Both the position numbers and the translations under genes were made by a program. DNA of 64,000 nucleotides from contig VJWN01000007.1 in the NCBI GenBank assembly GCA_007644065.1, forward strand, positions 1,612,001-1,676,000, read 5' to 3'. How positions within the stretch are numbered: position 1 is the stretch's first letter; each line of letters opens with the position of its first letter. Of the stretch, positions 34,387 through 47,488 are shown one piece after another. The notes beneath the pieces were generated by a model. The model was not told where the DNA came from and made no database searches. It saw nothing but the letters and a program-made list of their open reading frames with translations. The stretch comes from Margaritispora aquatica (Eukaryota; Ascomycota; Leotiomycetes; Helotiales; Discinellaceae).

Positions 34387-36898
34387 TCATGGCCTTTGTA
34401 TTCCATACGCACCACCTCCTTGGTGGCCACCCCAGAATCCCCGCCCATCCTCGAATCCCAAGTTGAATGAATCTCGTTCCACTGGCTGCTGGTTGTCCGC
34501 CAGCAAATCTTGTGTCGCCTGATTTTCGTGTATAGCTGCAAAGGTTGAATCTATAACTGACGCCTTCCGTCCAGCGGAAGTTGTTGGAAAACTAGATGTT
34601 CCATCATCCAACTTTAGTGCGGCAAATATTGCTTTCATATCTCTTAAATCTTCTTGAGCCGGACCATTCCTCGCTTGTGATGAGCGTTCTTCTACAAACT
34701 TTCGGATCGAACGAACGATTGGTGGGTAGCACTCATTATTAGGTAGCCACCACTGCATACAACTACGATCTCGGAACAAATCGGCCATTTTGGTTCTAAA
34801 TGTGTAAGGATAAATGTAACTGTCATAATTAGCTAAACCAATGTACAAAGCAGATTGTGCAACTTACCCTTCACACTCTATGGAAGCAAATTTCCGCCTG
34901 GACCACATCGAATGCTCCTTGTCTCGAGGCAAAAACAATGCTGCAATTCCGAGACTGGCTTGCCCTGCCAAAACTGCGCCCTTGGGGCTTCCTGGAAAGA
35001 GTTCTACTGCCTCGAATACCTGGCACTGCAAAGATTTAGCTAAGTCTAAAAAACTGCTGCTTTGCACATGCGGTGAACAATCTACTTACAACAGAATATG
35101 CAGTCATTGAAAGTTCTCGGTTATTTGGCTGTGTGCCCAGAGTCAGAGAGGATTGATACTTGTGCAGCAAATCTATCGCGTTCCAGTCAAGTCGGGCAAT
35201 GTTCATAACCCATAGGGGGCCGTAGTATATAGTGTTTGGCAAGTAAGGATTTACTATATCGTCTGGATCAAGCGGCCTGACTCTAGAGAAGTCCGTAACC
35301 AGATATCGAGGGTCTTTAAGGGCTGGATCCATCTGAGTATCCCACTCTTCGATTTGTCTGCCGATAAGATCATTCTCCCTTATAAACTCCTCTTGCGACA
35401 TTTCTCCCTTCCCATTTCTAGCGAATAACAGAGACATGTCCATAGCAATAAGTCGTTGTTTAGCCAGGCAATATTCGATTTTCCACTCGAGTTCTTGTGG
35501 CTCTCTTTGCACTTGTTGGGCAAAGAAGTCTTGGGCATACGAGAACCATTCTCGAGATAGCACTGTCTCAAACCCAGCCATAAGCCCGGCAAATACATCA
35601 AACCGTGTGTACCACCCAAGTATCACACGTGCCATTTCATCTTCCATCACTGTCCTTGGAGTGTAAATCTCAGTAAGTATTTCATAAGCTGCTTTTTGAT
35701 GCCCCAATAGATTAATCCAGTCACCCAGAAATTCCTATCGGAGAATTAGCTAGTGGCTTGTGACAGCAAGTCTTGACCTTCACCTCTATCGTTGCCAGCT
35801 GCAAGATCGCGAGTAGTGTACCAATCTCCCGCTTCTCGCCTTTTCTTAGCGAATTTAGCAATAATGAAACCGATTTGTTGTAGTACTGCAGGAAATCCTG
35901 GATCTTTCCAGTAGGGTTGTGCAGCGTTCTTTGAAAAGCGGCAAACCCTACCACTGCGTGAAGAAGCGCATCATTTCGTAGTGCTGCGTCAAGAAAGCGA
36001 GTTCTAAGGAAGTTTCCGGAGTCGAGCTTCAGCGAATAGTGACAATGAGTAAGATTTTCGTAGAAATACGTCAGATAAAATTGAAGGTCCGGTGGCAGAT
36101 GCGACCAATCGTTGCGTAGGCTGGAATCGGGGGTTGACGAAGTGACTTGATTTCCTTGCCACCCTACTGCGGAAAACACAGAATATCCTACCGAGCTTTC
36201 GGTCGAAGGAGTTGGTGACGCACAACTCTTGTCCTGCGTCAAAGAAGGCGTCTCCGAGGGAGTCCTGGTTGGGTGCTTTGGCTCCCTTACAATTTGGCTT
36301 GTACTGCTTCTATGCTTGGTAGGTCCCGATGAAGCAGATGGAGGTGTTATACTGTCCATTTCGTCCAAACGCTCTGATCCACCGTCTTCACTTTCATCTG
36401 ATGAAGACACATTTCCCCCAATCTTAGAAGTGCTTCTCCCAGATGGTTTAGCAGTTGTTGAAATCTCCGGGTAAACGCACTCTCGGCCTCCTTTCTTACA
36501 TCCTACAGAAAATAGAGTTAGAAACTTAGTAGAAGTTAGATTAGTCTACCTACTTTCACATGTTGGATGTGCTTCATCACACTACACATTCATCAGTTCT
36601 GTGTACTTAAAGCATGTCGATGAATACATACCTTTATTCTTCTACTTCGGCAAGTATAGCAACCACTACGAACTCTACGGTGTTTAGTGTGATCATGGGT
36701 AGATTTCCGTCGATTGCGATTAGGTTTTGGTATGTCCATCCTTGGATCTTGAGATCCGAATAGAAAGTGTAATTCTGCGTACGAGCTTGCTGAGCTCAGT
36801 CTTTGTGAAGCTGAATCTCGATTATTTGAGACTGCTTTTGTTGAGCTAGACACAGAATCTATCCTTCCTGTTTGGTGCCCAACTGAGAAGTTGTTCAT
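34387..36898 (-). CDS. Zn2Cys6 fungal transcription factor
   Basis: Six exons (36632-36898, 36554-36581, 35784-36502, 35090-35734, 34868-35025, 34387-34819) encode 749 residues. The zinc cluster is Cys80-x2-Cys83-x6-Cys90-x6-Cys97-x2-Cys100-x6-Cys107 and is assembled from three exons. Exon 1 supplies GCYTCRSRRIK, a 28-nt exon 2 supplies CDEAHPTCE, and exon 3 supplies RCKKGGREC. A Lys/Arg-rich stretch precedes it (NRNRRKSTHDHTKHRRVRSG). After a Ser/Thr/Pro-rich linker (about 110-210) comes a helical regulatory domain. It includes LPPDLQFYLTYFYENLTHCH, EEFLGDWINLLGHQKAAYEI and ELFPGSPKGAVLAGQASLGI, as in fungal regulators with a Fungal_trans_2 type domain. The C-terminal region is hydrophilic and ends in Gly-rich sequence. 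The target pathway cannot be inferred from neighbours, which are housekeeping genes. Confidence 0.9.
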
Positions 36899-38353
36899 AA
36901 CGTGACTGCTTGTGCTATAAAGTTTCCTGATGTCAAGAAGTGAATGAATCGAAAATATGGAAAGTACGACTGGAGAACCTTGACGTGTGATGCTCTGGAG
37001 TTCTCCGTCGTTGACAACCCCACTAGCCAGGAACAGATGATGTCGGATAGTGTGCGGGCCGTTGGTTCAAGTATACACGCCCCTAAGACTTGCAGGGAGT
37101 TGATAAAGATTCAACACCGTCCAAAGTCTTTACGACCAGCCAGTCGTGGTGAAACCTTGAGCCTGCTAGCGTGTTCAACCTTGTTAGCCTGGGGAGTGAC
37201 AAGGCTCTTCAAAGAATGGCGGGAGACCGGGGAGAGAGAAGGTTTCCAGAATCTGTCAAAATGTGTTACACATTCAATTCATAAATTATATTCAAAGAAA
37301 CCATCCGTATCCAAGAGAGAGTAGTTCGCTTCTGAATCTGAACGCCAAGTTAAGACGATAATTCCTGGTCCCGTGAAAGTTGAAAGGTGCGTACCTCGAT
37401 CAACGAGTGTTCACAGCTCTGATAAGTGCGAGGTTGGTGAATATCGCACTTGTATCGCTCGAGAGAATGGTATATTGACCTGTAAACGTGAGGTCATTAA
37501 AAGCCTGTCTTTATACCAAAGAGGAAATCTCCAAATGAATTCATCAAAAGGCTAAACAGAGTTGTCTTCAATCGAGTTTTGCTCGATCCGATCTGGTGAC
37601 AAGGTTCCTGATTTGTATTGAGCCAGGTGAGAGTGGGATCGATCTGGGGGGAAGTGCCTTGCGTTCTAGGAAACGTTCCAAACTGCCGGACAACCACAGT
37701 TTGGAAAGGGTTTTTTGCAGCAGTGAACAAGCCCAGAACAGAGCAGAAATGATTAAGTCTAATGATTATCTCTATCGTCTCCAGTTGTGACCACACGGTG
37801 TACAAGAAATCGAAGCTCCAGGGGGACGGAGATGATGAACCTGCGTCTTGTAGATCCAAGGAAAACTGCAATAATTTGACGTATTTCGACAGGGTATTGA
37901 GAAAGCTGGATCCACGACGGTATAAATGGCCCGACGACTAGGGTAATGATGCAGTCTTCGCACTTTTTAATTTGCTAAGGAACGTGATGGGTAAGGTGGC
38001 TTGCGAATTCACCCCCTCAGAACGCAGGTAGTGTAACTGCTGTTCCTCCCAATGAACAAATGGATGATAGTATCAAGGAATTTGTATGTACGTTTGGGGA
38101 GGAAGAGGTTCATATGCAGAATCGCGCTCGTGGCGTAAGCCTGGTCTCCGATCAGCGATGATCCGGACAAAATTCAGTGCACTTGCCATGCCATCATTCG
38201 TGTTGCAGAGAGAAACCTTGACAGAATGATGATGGGATGAGAAAATCAAGCTAGCTCGTACAACTGTCAGCCAATCTTCGAAATGACACCCTTAGACCTA
38301 GTTCAGCATAAAATCAGACGTTGAATTAACATCTACATTATAGTGGCCTTTGG

Positions 38354-38932
38354 TTACACAAGGTTCTCCCTTGCAGTAAGCAGAAGAGCACAGGTCAATG
38401 CTTTGAACAGCATTGATTTGCACAAAGCACGCAGGTGGTATCCTGAAGAGACGGATGTAGCGTAAGCAAGCCGGAGGTATCCATTGCCAAAACGCAAAGT
38501 CTCATTCCTAACTTCCTGTTGATATTTTACCTGCATTTGCATGAGCATGGGACAGCATACAAAGTCATAGTTTGTGGAGTATAGGCACGGTCCCGACAGA
38601 GGAGCTTGACCCTGTTGGCGGATCCCCAACCATCGGGAAGGAAGAGAAGGTTCTGGCTGGGAAGAGGGGGTGTAGATCTGTCGGGGATTGGTTTGATGAG
38701 GACGGGTGGATCTCAGTGGGCAAGTTGGTCGACGGAGCTGGTTTTCCATGGGTGAGATGAGCTGCAGCAAGGTCCAAGGATTCCAAGACAATCCTACGAA
38801 TGAGACAACGGTGGCATCTATCACCGGAGTCGAGCAAAGACACTGAGCTTCCCATTCAGGTGAGGGATCAATATGCATCAATATTGGCGCATCCCAATGA
38901 ACATACGAGGGCAATACAGTATCAGATTGCAT
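38354..38932 (-). CDS. Unrecognised 192-codon open frame (doubtful)
   Basis: This minus-strand frame begins with a true ATG (38930-38932) and runs 192 codons. It is rich in Ser, Pro, Leu and Gln and has no signal peptide, domain or motif that I recognise. It is the longest frame in a 5-kb gene-poor tract. Plus-strand frames overlap it (38572-38760, 38800-39141). It may be an orphan gene, a relic or chance. Confidence 0.15.
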   Translation of the reverse strand: MQSDTVLPSYVHWDAPILMHIDPSPEWEAQCLCSTPVIDATVVSFVGLSWNPWTLLQLISPMENQLRRPTCPLRSTRPHQTNPRQIYTPSSQPEPSLPSRWLGIRQQGQAPLSGPCLYSTNYDFVCCPMLMQMQVKYQQEVRNETLRFGNGYLRLAYATSVSSGYHLRALCKSMLFKALTCALLLTARENLV

Positions 38933-41115
38933 CCGTTGTCTCTGCGTTTAACATTGCTCCTTTCTGCCATGAGAATCTGCATCTTGACCCTCGTGCAGAT
39001 GGCGTGTCAATTTCGGGACGAATCGAGATTTGCCGTCTGATTATCCGGCAGTGGACAATTGGAACTTGCATCCCCATGTTCACAGGAACTGCACACAGTT
39101 GTGTCCGAGAGAAACTGAAAAGAAGAAGCTTAACATGGTAGCCTTACTTGGACTAAGGATCTTCCTTCAAATTCTTCCACTCTCACACAATGAAGATATG
39201 GATTCGACAGCGACAATGGCCCAAAGCCTCCAATGGTCTCGGGACAATCACCACATGGGGTCAAGAGAGGTTGAATCAAGCACAAAGACACACTAGTGCA
39301 AGACCTGCAGCAGGTACTTCATAGGGTTCAGGCCGGATTTTGACGTGGCTAGCTTGCAGAGCTAAGTTGACTGGTGGGACTGATCCTGCGCCTCAGATGT
39401 CTCTAAAAGTTAGCAGGTTTCCTCTCTGACGGAAGTGATTTTACCAAGACAAGAAAGGTGCGGTGTGGTGACAAGCTAGCTGGCTGTGGAGAGAGCATGT
39501 GGCTCAGGCTTGTCGATCAATGCGGAGGTGATCAGCATGAATAGCTGTCTCGATCGTAAACGCATTTCCTTGATAATTTCTTGCTTGTCGTAGCTCTCTC
39601 CGGCGGACCATATGCATCCCACAAAAATCCAACAAAGCCTCCAAGGCATGATGATATCTGTATGGTGAGAAGGAGGATGCACGGGAGAGATGGAGCTGCC
39701 ATCTGTGAACCTTTAGCTTCAGTATCAGACAAACTCAATTAATTTTCACCCAGGCGAGAACTATGAAGAAGATGTAGAGACGGAATCATGGACCTGACTG
39801 CTCTTCTCTTCAAAATCATGACAGTTTAAATATACAGCCTTTCGTTAAGATCAGTTATATTTTGGTGTAGAACTTAGGTATCTTAGAAAGATGGAAATTG
39901 AGAGTCCTCGAGCCTCATAAGGGTGGCGGATGGATAATTCCCGCCACTAATCCTGGGCGTCCTACTCATGTTACTGGCTGTCTCAGGCACGGATTTGCAA
40001 TTTGGATGGGGCGTCTTGAGTTTCGCACAACAGCAAGTGCCATGAAAGAAATGACATATTTTCTTTTCTTTTATTCTTTTTCTTTCTAGGTTACTCAAAA
40101 AGACTTCCACTGTCCTTAACCAGACAAGATCCACCTCACATATCGTTACTGGTCTCGGAAAATACCCCAAAAGTCAATATTCTACAGAATTGTATATGAG
40201 ATTAAGGTTGATGGTAAGGTTACTAACAAGCAACTCATTAGTAATATCTGCGTATGTCCTTTTGACTATTTAGATTCCCGGTCTCTGAAACGAGCAGATG
40301 CTACAAGTGCGACAAATACTTCAGCTATAGATTAGAAGTGTCCATCGAATATCAAAGCTCTTCTGGCGTACCACCCATTGGACAAAATACGGAGTTGACA
40401 GGCTTCATATGGCGCCCAAGCTCCAAAGGCGAGTGTAGATCTTCTTATAATAAGCCATTGCTGAGAAAAACATTGCTAGAGGTCTAAACTTACCTTGGTT
40501 AGACAATTGTACAACTTGCTGTATTGTGGCCGTGCATCACTCCACGATCGACTAGCATATTTACTGCTGAACGTCATCCGAGCCCCGCGGGATCACCAGC
40601 TCTATCAAACATTTCTTAGCTCAAGATCAGCTAGATCAGACCGAAGCAGAACTGAGGAGCTAGGACGCATGAATACTTCCGCCCCTACTAAGCCTTAGTT
40701 CAGCCTCTTTTCCCATTTGTGGCACTTGCTCCGCAAACTATGTTCGAGCCAAAACTCTATTTATTAGTATCACCCACCTCGACTTATCGATATCTGCTCT
40801 CAAACTCATCTAGTCCACGTGCCGCGGTGTAGGTTTCGGACATGACAGTTTCACCATATAAGATCAGTAAGGAGAGACACACGACCAGCCATTCACTACC
40901 TTGGCCAAATACAGTAAAGCCTACGTTAGTTATACTTGGTTAAGCGACTGGTTCCAATTTGCTTTGTGAAGAAAGAATCTTCGGGTGCTTCATCAATCCA
41001 TCCGAAGAACATGCGCTCGGTCTGATGTTTGGTGAAACTCAGCTGATCTTGTTGGTCTTGTTCCATTGCTTACAAGGCTTCAAACGAGCTCGGACGATAG
41101 CTTCGACGGGCTTTG

Positions 41116-41502
41116 CTAGGTCATGACACTGATAATAGCGGGATCATTATGTGTACGGAATTGCGTACCTTGCATCACGCCCATATGATAAGGCGACATC
41201 ACAATCACCATCCCTAGCCTCCAGCCCTGTGCTACGAGAAGCCTAACACAAGGCTCGACACACGGAATTTCCTTGAAGACGTTCCATGTTCCCCTGGTCA
41301 AGTTCGTCCTGACCTGAGTATCATTGCTTGAATTGAAACATTTTAGCGAGACGATGTCTACCTCTAAATCCTGCTTGACTTTGACATTGTAGTGAATTTT
41401 TAGGTATATGTTGGGTATGAGATACTCTGGACACTCTTCAGCATCGTATCGCCGGACAATGCTCAGCGAAACGGAAATGAGGAGAAGTCCATGTCTTAAC
41501 AC
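41116..41502 (-). other. Unrecognised open frame without a clear start (doubtful)
   Basis: This 128-codon minus-strand frame begins at a GTG and opens with hydrophobic residues (LRHGLLLISVSLSIV), followed by mixed charged sequence with two N-glycosylation-type sequons. The residue mix is protein-like but no family is recognised. It could be an exon of an unresolved gene. Confidence 0.15.
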
Positions 41503-42060
41503 TTTTAGATTATGAAATCTGGCCTTGAAGTCAATCTCTACGGGATTAGTGGATCGAATTGGAGATTAGATACCTGTCCGACCTTAGCAATTAGATAGAT
41601 GCAGCTCAAGCTATCGTGACCACATTACAAACTCAGTCTCGATATGTAATGGCCCCATCCACTACCTATGGAGCAAGTAATCAAGTAGGTACTTTAGCAG
41701 CAGTAGCAATAACATACAAGTCACCCAGATATTTGAAATCAGACACCCAATTCTCGTTACTGCATATCATTTCTTTTACATGTATTTAATCCGTTACAAC
41801 CTCCCTCCGCAAACCACAATGCCCACCACCACCGCCTACCCAGCCCTCCGTGTCCATAAGACCCATGGGTACTGTCACCCTATGTACTTCTCATACCCTC
41901 GAATATGTACCTTCGTCATCGTCCCCACCTTCGCCCAGCCCAGCATCCAACGTACGTCCAATGCCCAGCTCACAAATGGCAGCTTTTTATGCGAAATCAT
42001 ACAAAAATCCTTATCCCCATAACCATCACCCATCTCTCCCGCCTCCCTTCACGCATCACC

Positions 42061-45000
42061 TCACATCACAGGCCTCAGCAAAAACGCCAAGTCCACATAC
42101 GCCTGCTCGACATAAACCTCCTTGCCCTTATCCTTCGGTAAAGTGCCCTCGTGCAAGGCCTGCAGCAACCCCACAAACTGGTGGAAGATAATCCTCGACT
42201 CCCGCGTATCAGCATGCATCTTGAGCAAGCCCTCCAGAACCCTGAGGTCGAGACAGCGCCGCAGGATATCACCATCGACATGCATGCCGATCTTGGACTT
42301 CGAGCCCGAGTTTGGAAGCTGGTAGCCTAGCGGGATGGGCGTGTCTTTGGATGTGAACTCGCAGACGTCCGGGGAGCGAACCGCGAGCTCCATGAGGAAA
42401 CGCAGGAATTCGAATGTTGAGGCGTTGAGGATGGTGTAGTGGCTTAGGGCGCCGCTGATGGAGAGGCCGAGCGTCTCCGAGTGCGTGGTTGAGTTGGGGA
42501 TGTTCTCGAGGGCGAGGACTTGGTCTGGGGAGGTGGGGTTGGCGACGCGGTTGGTGCCGCTCCAGACGGGGTCCCAGATTGGTCGGCATCTGGCGAAGCG
42601 GAAGCGTAGGATGGAGAATGGGAGTTGCGCTTCGAAGACTGGTTCGAGCGTGTCGGCTTTGGTGTCCTCTGTTGGCCATAGCCCTACTATTGAGCACATT
42701 TTGTCTGAGATGAGATGAATGGGCCTGGTGGTCGGGTGATCTATGATGGTGTGGTGGAGGGCGGCTCTACTGACTGCATCGGCATGTGTGCGTACCAAGT
42801 CGTAGCCGTTAGGTTTCTGTACCATTTGCAGAATCTCAAGCGAGTGCGAGCGCGTGAGGACATATAGTTTGCCATCGCTGTACGACATATTAATTCCTGG
42901 TGATGGAAGCTGGTATTTGCCGACAGTTTCGAACTTCTTCCGTGCTTTCTGAAGAGCTTCGCAATAGATCCAATTTCCAACGCATCGAATGATTCCGTCT
43001 GGGAAACCAATGATTGCCGTAGCTGGTTCTTTGCCCTTGAATTTGTGTTTCATAAAGTACCGGATGTTCGATCTCCGGACCATCTTTTCTCTGTGATCGC
43101 CTTGCTCAATTCGACTCCTGTTTTTAATTTCTCTCGATATTTGGGCCATTCCATCAATAGATATAACCAGGACATTACCAGCACTTGTACCAGCAATAAT
43201 GTAATGCCATGTACTCTGGTCGGTCTTGACTATCCACTCGAAAAGCCTGAATATTCTCTCGCCAGTGTTTCCAAGCCCTTCAATAAACTCGCTTGGAGCC
43301 TTCGTTTTAGTATTGAAAGGCTCCGAGAGATTGTCACCCGTATCGGGATCGAAAAAGAGAATGGTCGATTTGCCATTCACGGTGCCAGCTACTACTAATG
43401 CGTTAAGCATACTTGAGTACATCAGACGCGATGGTGTACACTTGATGCTCAAGTGCCGAGGAACAGCTTTTGGCTGCAGACTTAAGCGAGCCACGAGGAG
43501 TTGTGTTCCAGCGACAAACAGCATGCTCCCGCCAATTCCTCCCGAAAGGCTAGGCCGTAATCTGGCTATTGAGTTGATCTTGGGTGGTCTGTATTCTGGT
43601 ACTGCATTGTCACATAACCATACTTGGTGGATCTTGCTCTGGCGAAGCCAGCGCCTAGGTGAGTTGGCAGATGCCATGGACATTTCAGGTCTGACCGCAT
43701 AAACCATCAAGTCGCAATTGACGAAAAATAGGTCTGGGTAGTATTCATCCTTCGTCACCAACACCGTCGTTGCCCCAATTTTATGGATTTTGCAATCAAC
43801 TATTTCAAGCGTAGTGTCGTCCAATTCAATTGTGATGAATATTCCATTACGAGTGCCGCACAGCAGAAGTAAATGGCCTGGCTCGTTGGACGAAACAGCA
43901 ATACTGACGATTTCCTCGAGACGTTGTCTCCTATCGCCGAACGCAGAATTTATGTTCACAACCTTTGTTGATGTTCCGTTTAAAGGTACAAATGAAAGTA
44001 CAATTGCATCCTCACTCTTCTCGGCTACAATCGCACACAAGGTTGACGCGATTGTTGCGATCGCAAGTCCGGTAGAATTAAGCGAGAACTTGCCCACCGT
44101 GGTAACATTTCCTTTCTCGGGATCTACCACGGAGCTGGAAAAATTATCGTACACAAGGCATTGTAACCAGACTACCCCATCGAGGGAGGTCGTAAAGACG
44201 ACTGTGTTTTCTCCAATGGCAGCATTCCAAATGTTGGTTCCAAATCCGAGGGAAGCTGATCCTTCTGGATGGATTTCAAGTAGCTCATTGGTCTCGTATG
44301 CAAGGCTATACCATATTAGTAAATGCACATGAAGTAGCGGACTAAGTTGAATGGCCACTCACAATGAAGAGCGACCTATGACAACAATAGATCTATCGGT
44401 GACTTGTATCATAGAAGTTCCTTGCATAGATGCCGCAATCGTCTTGAATCTAAGATCAAATTTTGTTGCATTTTCGTCTAATTCCTGAGCATCATTTCCA
44501 CCACGTTGAACCAGCAAAACTGCGGAGTGATCATCAATTGTCATCAGGAAATTCGAGACTCCAGTTTCGCTTTCAAGATCTGCATACAAAACCCACGATT
44601 GCGTGATAGACGCACCGTAGTCCATGACAAGACCGATGCTCGCCTCTAGACCGTATCGGAATTCAGTGATTGCTCCATTCAAGCCCTTTCCTCCGCAGGA
44701 GAAAATCCGATCTGGTTTGGGAACAAAACCTTTTGGAGCTGTTGTTTTATCTTCTGTATCTCTGTCCTGGCCTTCGAAAGTGGTCACAAAGTCTTGAGCT
44801 GGCGACCAATTTTGAATTGGCTCCATATATCTAGGACCATCTCGAGCTCGAACCTACATTTCTATGGATCAGCTACGACCGCCTTGTAAAAAGAATAAGC
44901 AGATACTCAGAACAACCAGCTTACCAGATAGGTCCCTCCAGCGCCGGAATCGCCACCAGTAACAAGTAGATCGCCATTTTCTTGAGGCATCCAACAATCC

Positions 45001-46460
45001 AGACACGTCATGGCAGTCCCACAATTAGAATCCAGTTCTCCAATGACACAATCCAACGTCACAGAAGCATCTGAGGTATCAACCTCCAGGATTTTGATGA
45101 TTCCATCCTCACGCACAATGTAGATATCTTCGGTAGTCTCCATGCGTTTCTTGTAACGCGATGGTCGTGCCCATGCTGTCCACAGTGGATTGCCTGAACC
45201 ATGATGGTATGGACTTGGTGGATCAATCTTGGTATTAAAATCTACGAAAGTGGGTGATCCTTCCAGAATGTCCTCACAGATTGCCATGGAAGTTTCACAA
45301 ATCAGTATAAAAGCAGATCTGGCTCTCAGTGGAATCAGTAGTTGTGGTAACCCACGGCTCTGATCCACCAAGTATCCCTTCAGGCTACGCGCATGAACAT
45401 GCTTCAGATCACTATCTTTGTCCCACTCCCATATGAGCATGCGTGTCTTGCCTCTTAGAACGACCAACGCTATCAATATGACATGGTCTTCGTCATCTGG
45501 TGATGGGTATAGGAAGTCCATCTTGATGATCAGGCCGGTGAAGTAGATGTATGCTTCCGATTTCACGTATTGCAACTTTCGTCCATCCGCATATTGACTT
45601 TTGAGCTCAGCCCTGGAGTGTAAAGAGTAGATAGCAAACACGCCCTCGGAACATCCTATGGCCATATATCTTGAGCTTGGATCTACAGCCAGATGAATGC
45701 CTGGTTGTAAGTCCAGCATCACCTTTGATACTCGATATCGGCTCGCAATTAGCTCGGACTTCCCATCTTCAGATTGGTGTAGTATCAAAAAGACGGAATC
45801 TCCAGTTTCCAGCTGGAGAAGAAGGTACTGAGGAGGTAATGCGCCAACAATAACTTGTCTGCCTGGTGAGTCTTTACCTGACCGAGGGATAGTCGCATCG
45901 TCTTCATCTTTGATGTCAGGAGATACATTTCTAATATCAGGGTCCTCTTTATATGCATCCACCGAGCCGATCACGCATGCATTGTGGATACGAGTTCCAA
46001 AGTTCTCCTTGCGCACGACATCCCAGAGTAGTCCATCAGGGCGTAATTCTTTGATCTGAACAAAATCATCCTATAGAAATCAGCCACTCGGAATCACAGA
46101 TATTCCGCTCAGCATCCTCCTTGTTAGTTCATGCTTACACTTCGTTGCACTTGCAGCTCAAAGCAAAGCCACACGTGCTCTTTCAGGCACCGGCGCAAAC
46201 AAGTAAACAACAGAGTGAAAATTTCTTACCCCAATGAACGCAACATCATGGATTTTAGGTCCTCTTAGTCGGACTGGTAAAATCCAGTGGACAAGTGGAC
46301 TTCTAATGACAGTCTGCGTGAGAATTCCTAAGGTCGGTGGCTTTTCGACATCCATCAAGTTCGATTCTTGTTCGTGCGCATGAGCCCTTAGGACTTCGTC
46401 AACATCGTAGGTGGTGGTTGTCCATGCTCCGTTGACAAGTGTACTCGCTTGTAGAGCCAT
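42061..46460 (-). CDS. MMS1/DDB1/CPSF-A-type beta-propeller protein
   Basis: Four exons (46230-46460, 44925-46070, 44363-44853, 42061-44305) encode 1370 residues. I place the start at the ATG 46458-46460, giving MALQASTLVNGAWTTTTYDV; the open frame upstream has no better ATG. The join of exons 1 and 2 gives RLRGPKIHDVAFIGDDFVQI, then KELRPDGLLWDVVRKENFGT and RIHNACVIGS. This is the usual beginning of the first propeller in the MMS1_N/CPSF-A superfamily. The rest is mostly beta-strand-like repeats typical of WD-like propellers (for example SSRYMAIGCSEGVFAIYSLH). Relatives include DDB1, RSE1/SF3B3, CFT1/CPSF160 and Mms1, which are scaffolds of ubiquitin ligases, the spliceosome or cleavage complexes. 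I cannot decide which branch it belongs to; the divergent sequence fits an Mms1-like or fungal-specific member better than a canonical DDB1 or SF3B3. Confidence 0.8.
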
Positions 46461-46708
46461 TGAATCAAGGCTTGCTAGTCCGCTGCCATCAAGTTTGGAA
46501 AATCGTTGTAACACAACACAAATTTGGCGCCGAAGATGCCAATCCTCCAGCTGTGGAGGAGCTTCCTTTCTCGTGACTGGAAAGCGAGGCACCAGGGATG
46601 AGATAGGCGTTCAGGGGGTTGTGAAGAAACGCATTTGCTTATTCGTATGGAGGGAATAAAAGACAATCACATCAAAGATCAGCCAGTGTTCGTCGTGGTG
46701 GTTGTGCT

Positions 46709-46729
46709 GCAGAGTGCAGAGTGCAGAGT
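46709..46729. repeat. Period-7 array GCAGAGT x3
   Basis: Three perfect heptamers followed by GCAGCG. Confidence 0.93.
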
Positions 46730-46867
46730 GCAGCGATCTAAGCCCGGGAAAAAGGTAAGCGAGGCTAGTCGACGAGACGACTATAGAGCTGTAAAAAGAC
46801 ACTAGATAATACAAGAAATTCGGCAAGATTCCAGAAGTTATCTAGTAATAAGCATCTGAATAGAGCC

Positions 46868-46889
46868 AGAGAGAGAGAGAGAGAGAGAG
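46868..46889. repeat. (AG)11 microsatellite
   Basis: AG dinucleotide run. Confidence 0.92.
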
Positions 46890-47283
46890 GGAGGTAATGT
46901 TGAAAAGTGTCGAGGCACGTGGGACGTGGGGTGGGAATGCCCTCAGACCACCATTTCTACGGAACGGGACGACACCACACGACACGACACGGACCAAGTG
47001 TTTAAGGAGGAGAACTTTTTAGAGGAGAGAGAGGAGAAGAGAGAGAGTGAGAGTGGACAGAGGATAGTCAAAGTCATATATGGAGAGGATGCAAAATGAA
47101 GTAAACGTGTGGATAAATGAGTCATTTTATGATATTATATCTCTATGGCTTGCTTGATCATCGATCTACACTATTTCGAAATGCGACAAATCGAAGTAAT
47201 CGACACATCACTTTTTCGGATGCATCTTCCTACCGTAGAAGTACTGCCCTGGTACTGGTACCAGTGGTACTCTATGGTACACT

Positions 47284-47322
47284 ACACACACACACACACT
47301 CTCTCTCTCTCTCTCTCTCTCT
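47284..47322. repeat. (AC)n-(TC)n compound microsatellite
   Basis: About eight AC units pass directly into about twelve TC/CT units. Confidence 0.95.
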
Positions 47323-47488
47323 AGCAGAAGGACAAGGCTGTAATGCACCTGGCAATGCCCAGTTCAGCCAGTCCAGCCCAGACAGCCCAGTCCACCAACA
47401 CGATCCCCCACTAACAACTGCAAGTGACAGCCCGAGTCCGTCAATACCTCCGCAGGCCAATAAGCGCTAACAGCTGAAAGAAGGGGGT

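Larger units (their letters stand above)
36899..42060. other. 5.2-kb gene-poor region
   Basis: No gene with recognisable homology. Two minus-strand open frames (38354-38932 and 41116-41502) are listed separately with low confidence. I see no tandem array, terminal repeat or transposase motif. Codon-like structure is weak throughout. The first part holds the promoter of the transcription factor, and the last part is the 3' flank of the MMS1-like gene. Confidence 0.5.

Noticed and set aside
42269..42697. Arg/Pro/His-rich 142-codon minus-strand frame
   Set aside because: Alternative frame of the MMS1-like exon 4 in a GC-rich segment.
43790..44332. 180-codon plus-strand open frame
   Set aside because: Antisense to exon 4 of the MMS1-like gene, with no recognisable protein features.
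46461..46592. Longer N-terminus for the MMS1-like protein
   Set aside because: The upstream frame begins with GTG and hits a stop shortly before. MALQ at 46460 matches the expected family start position.
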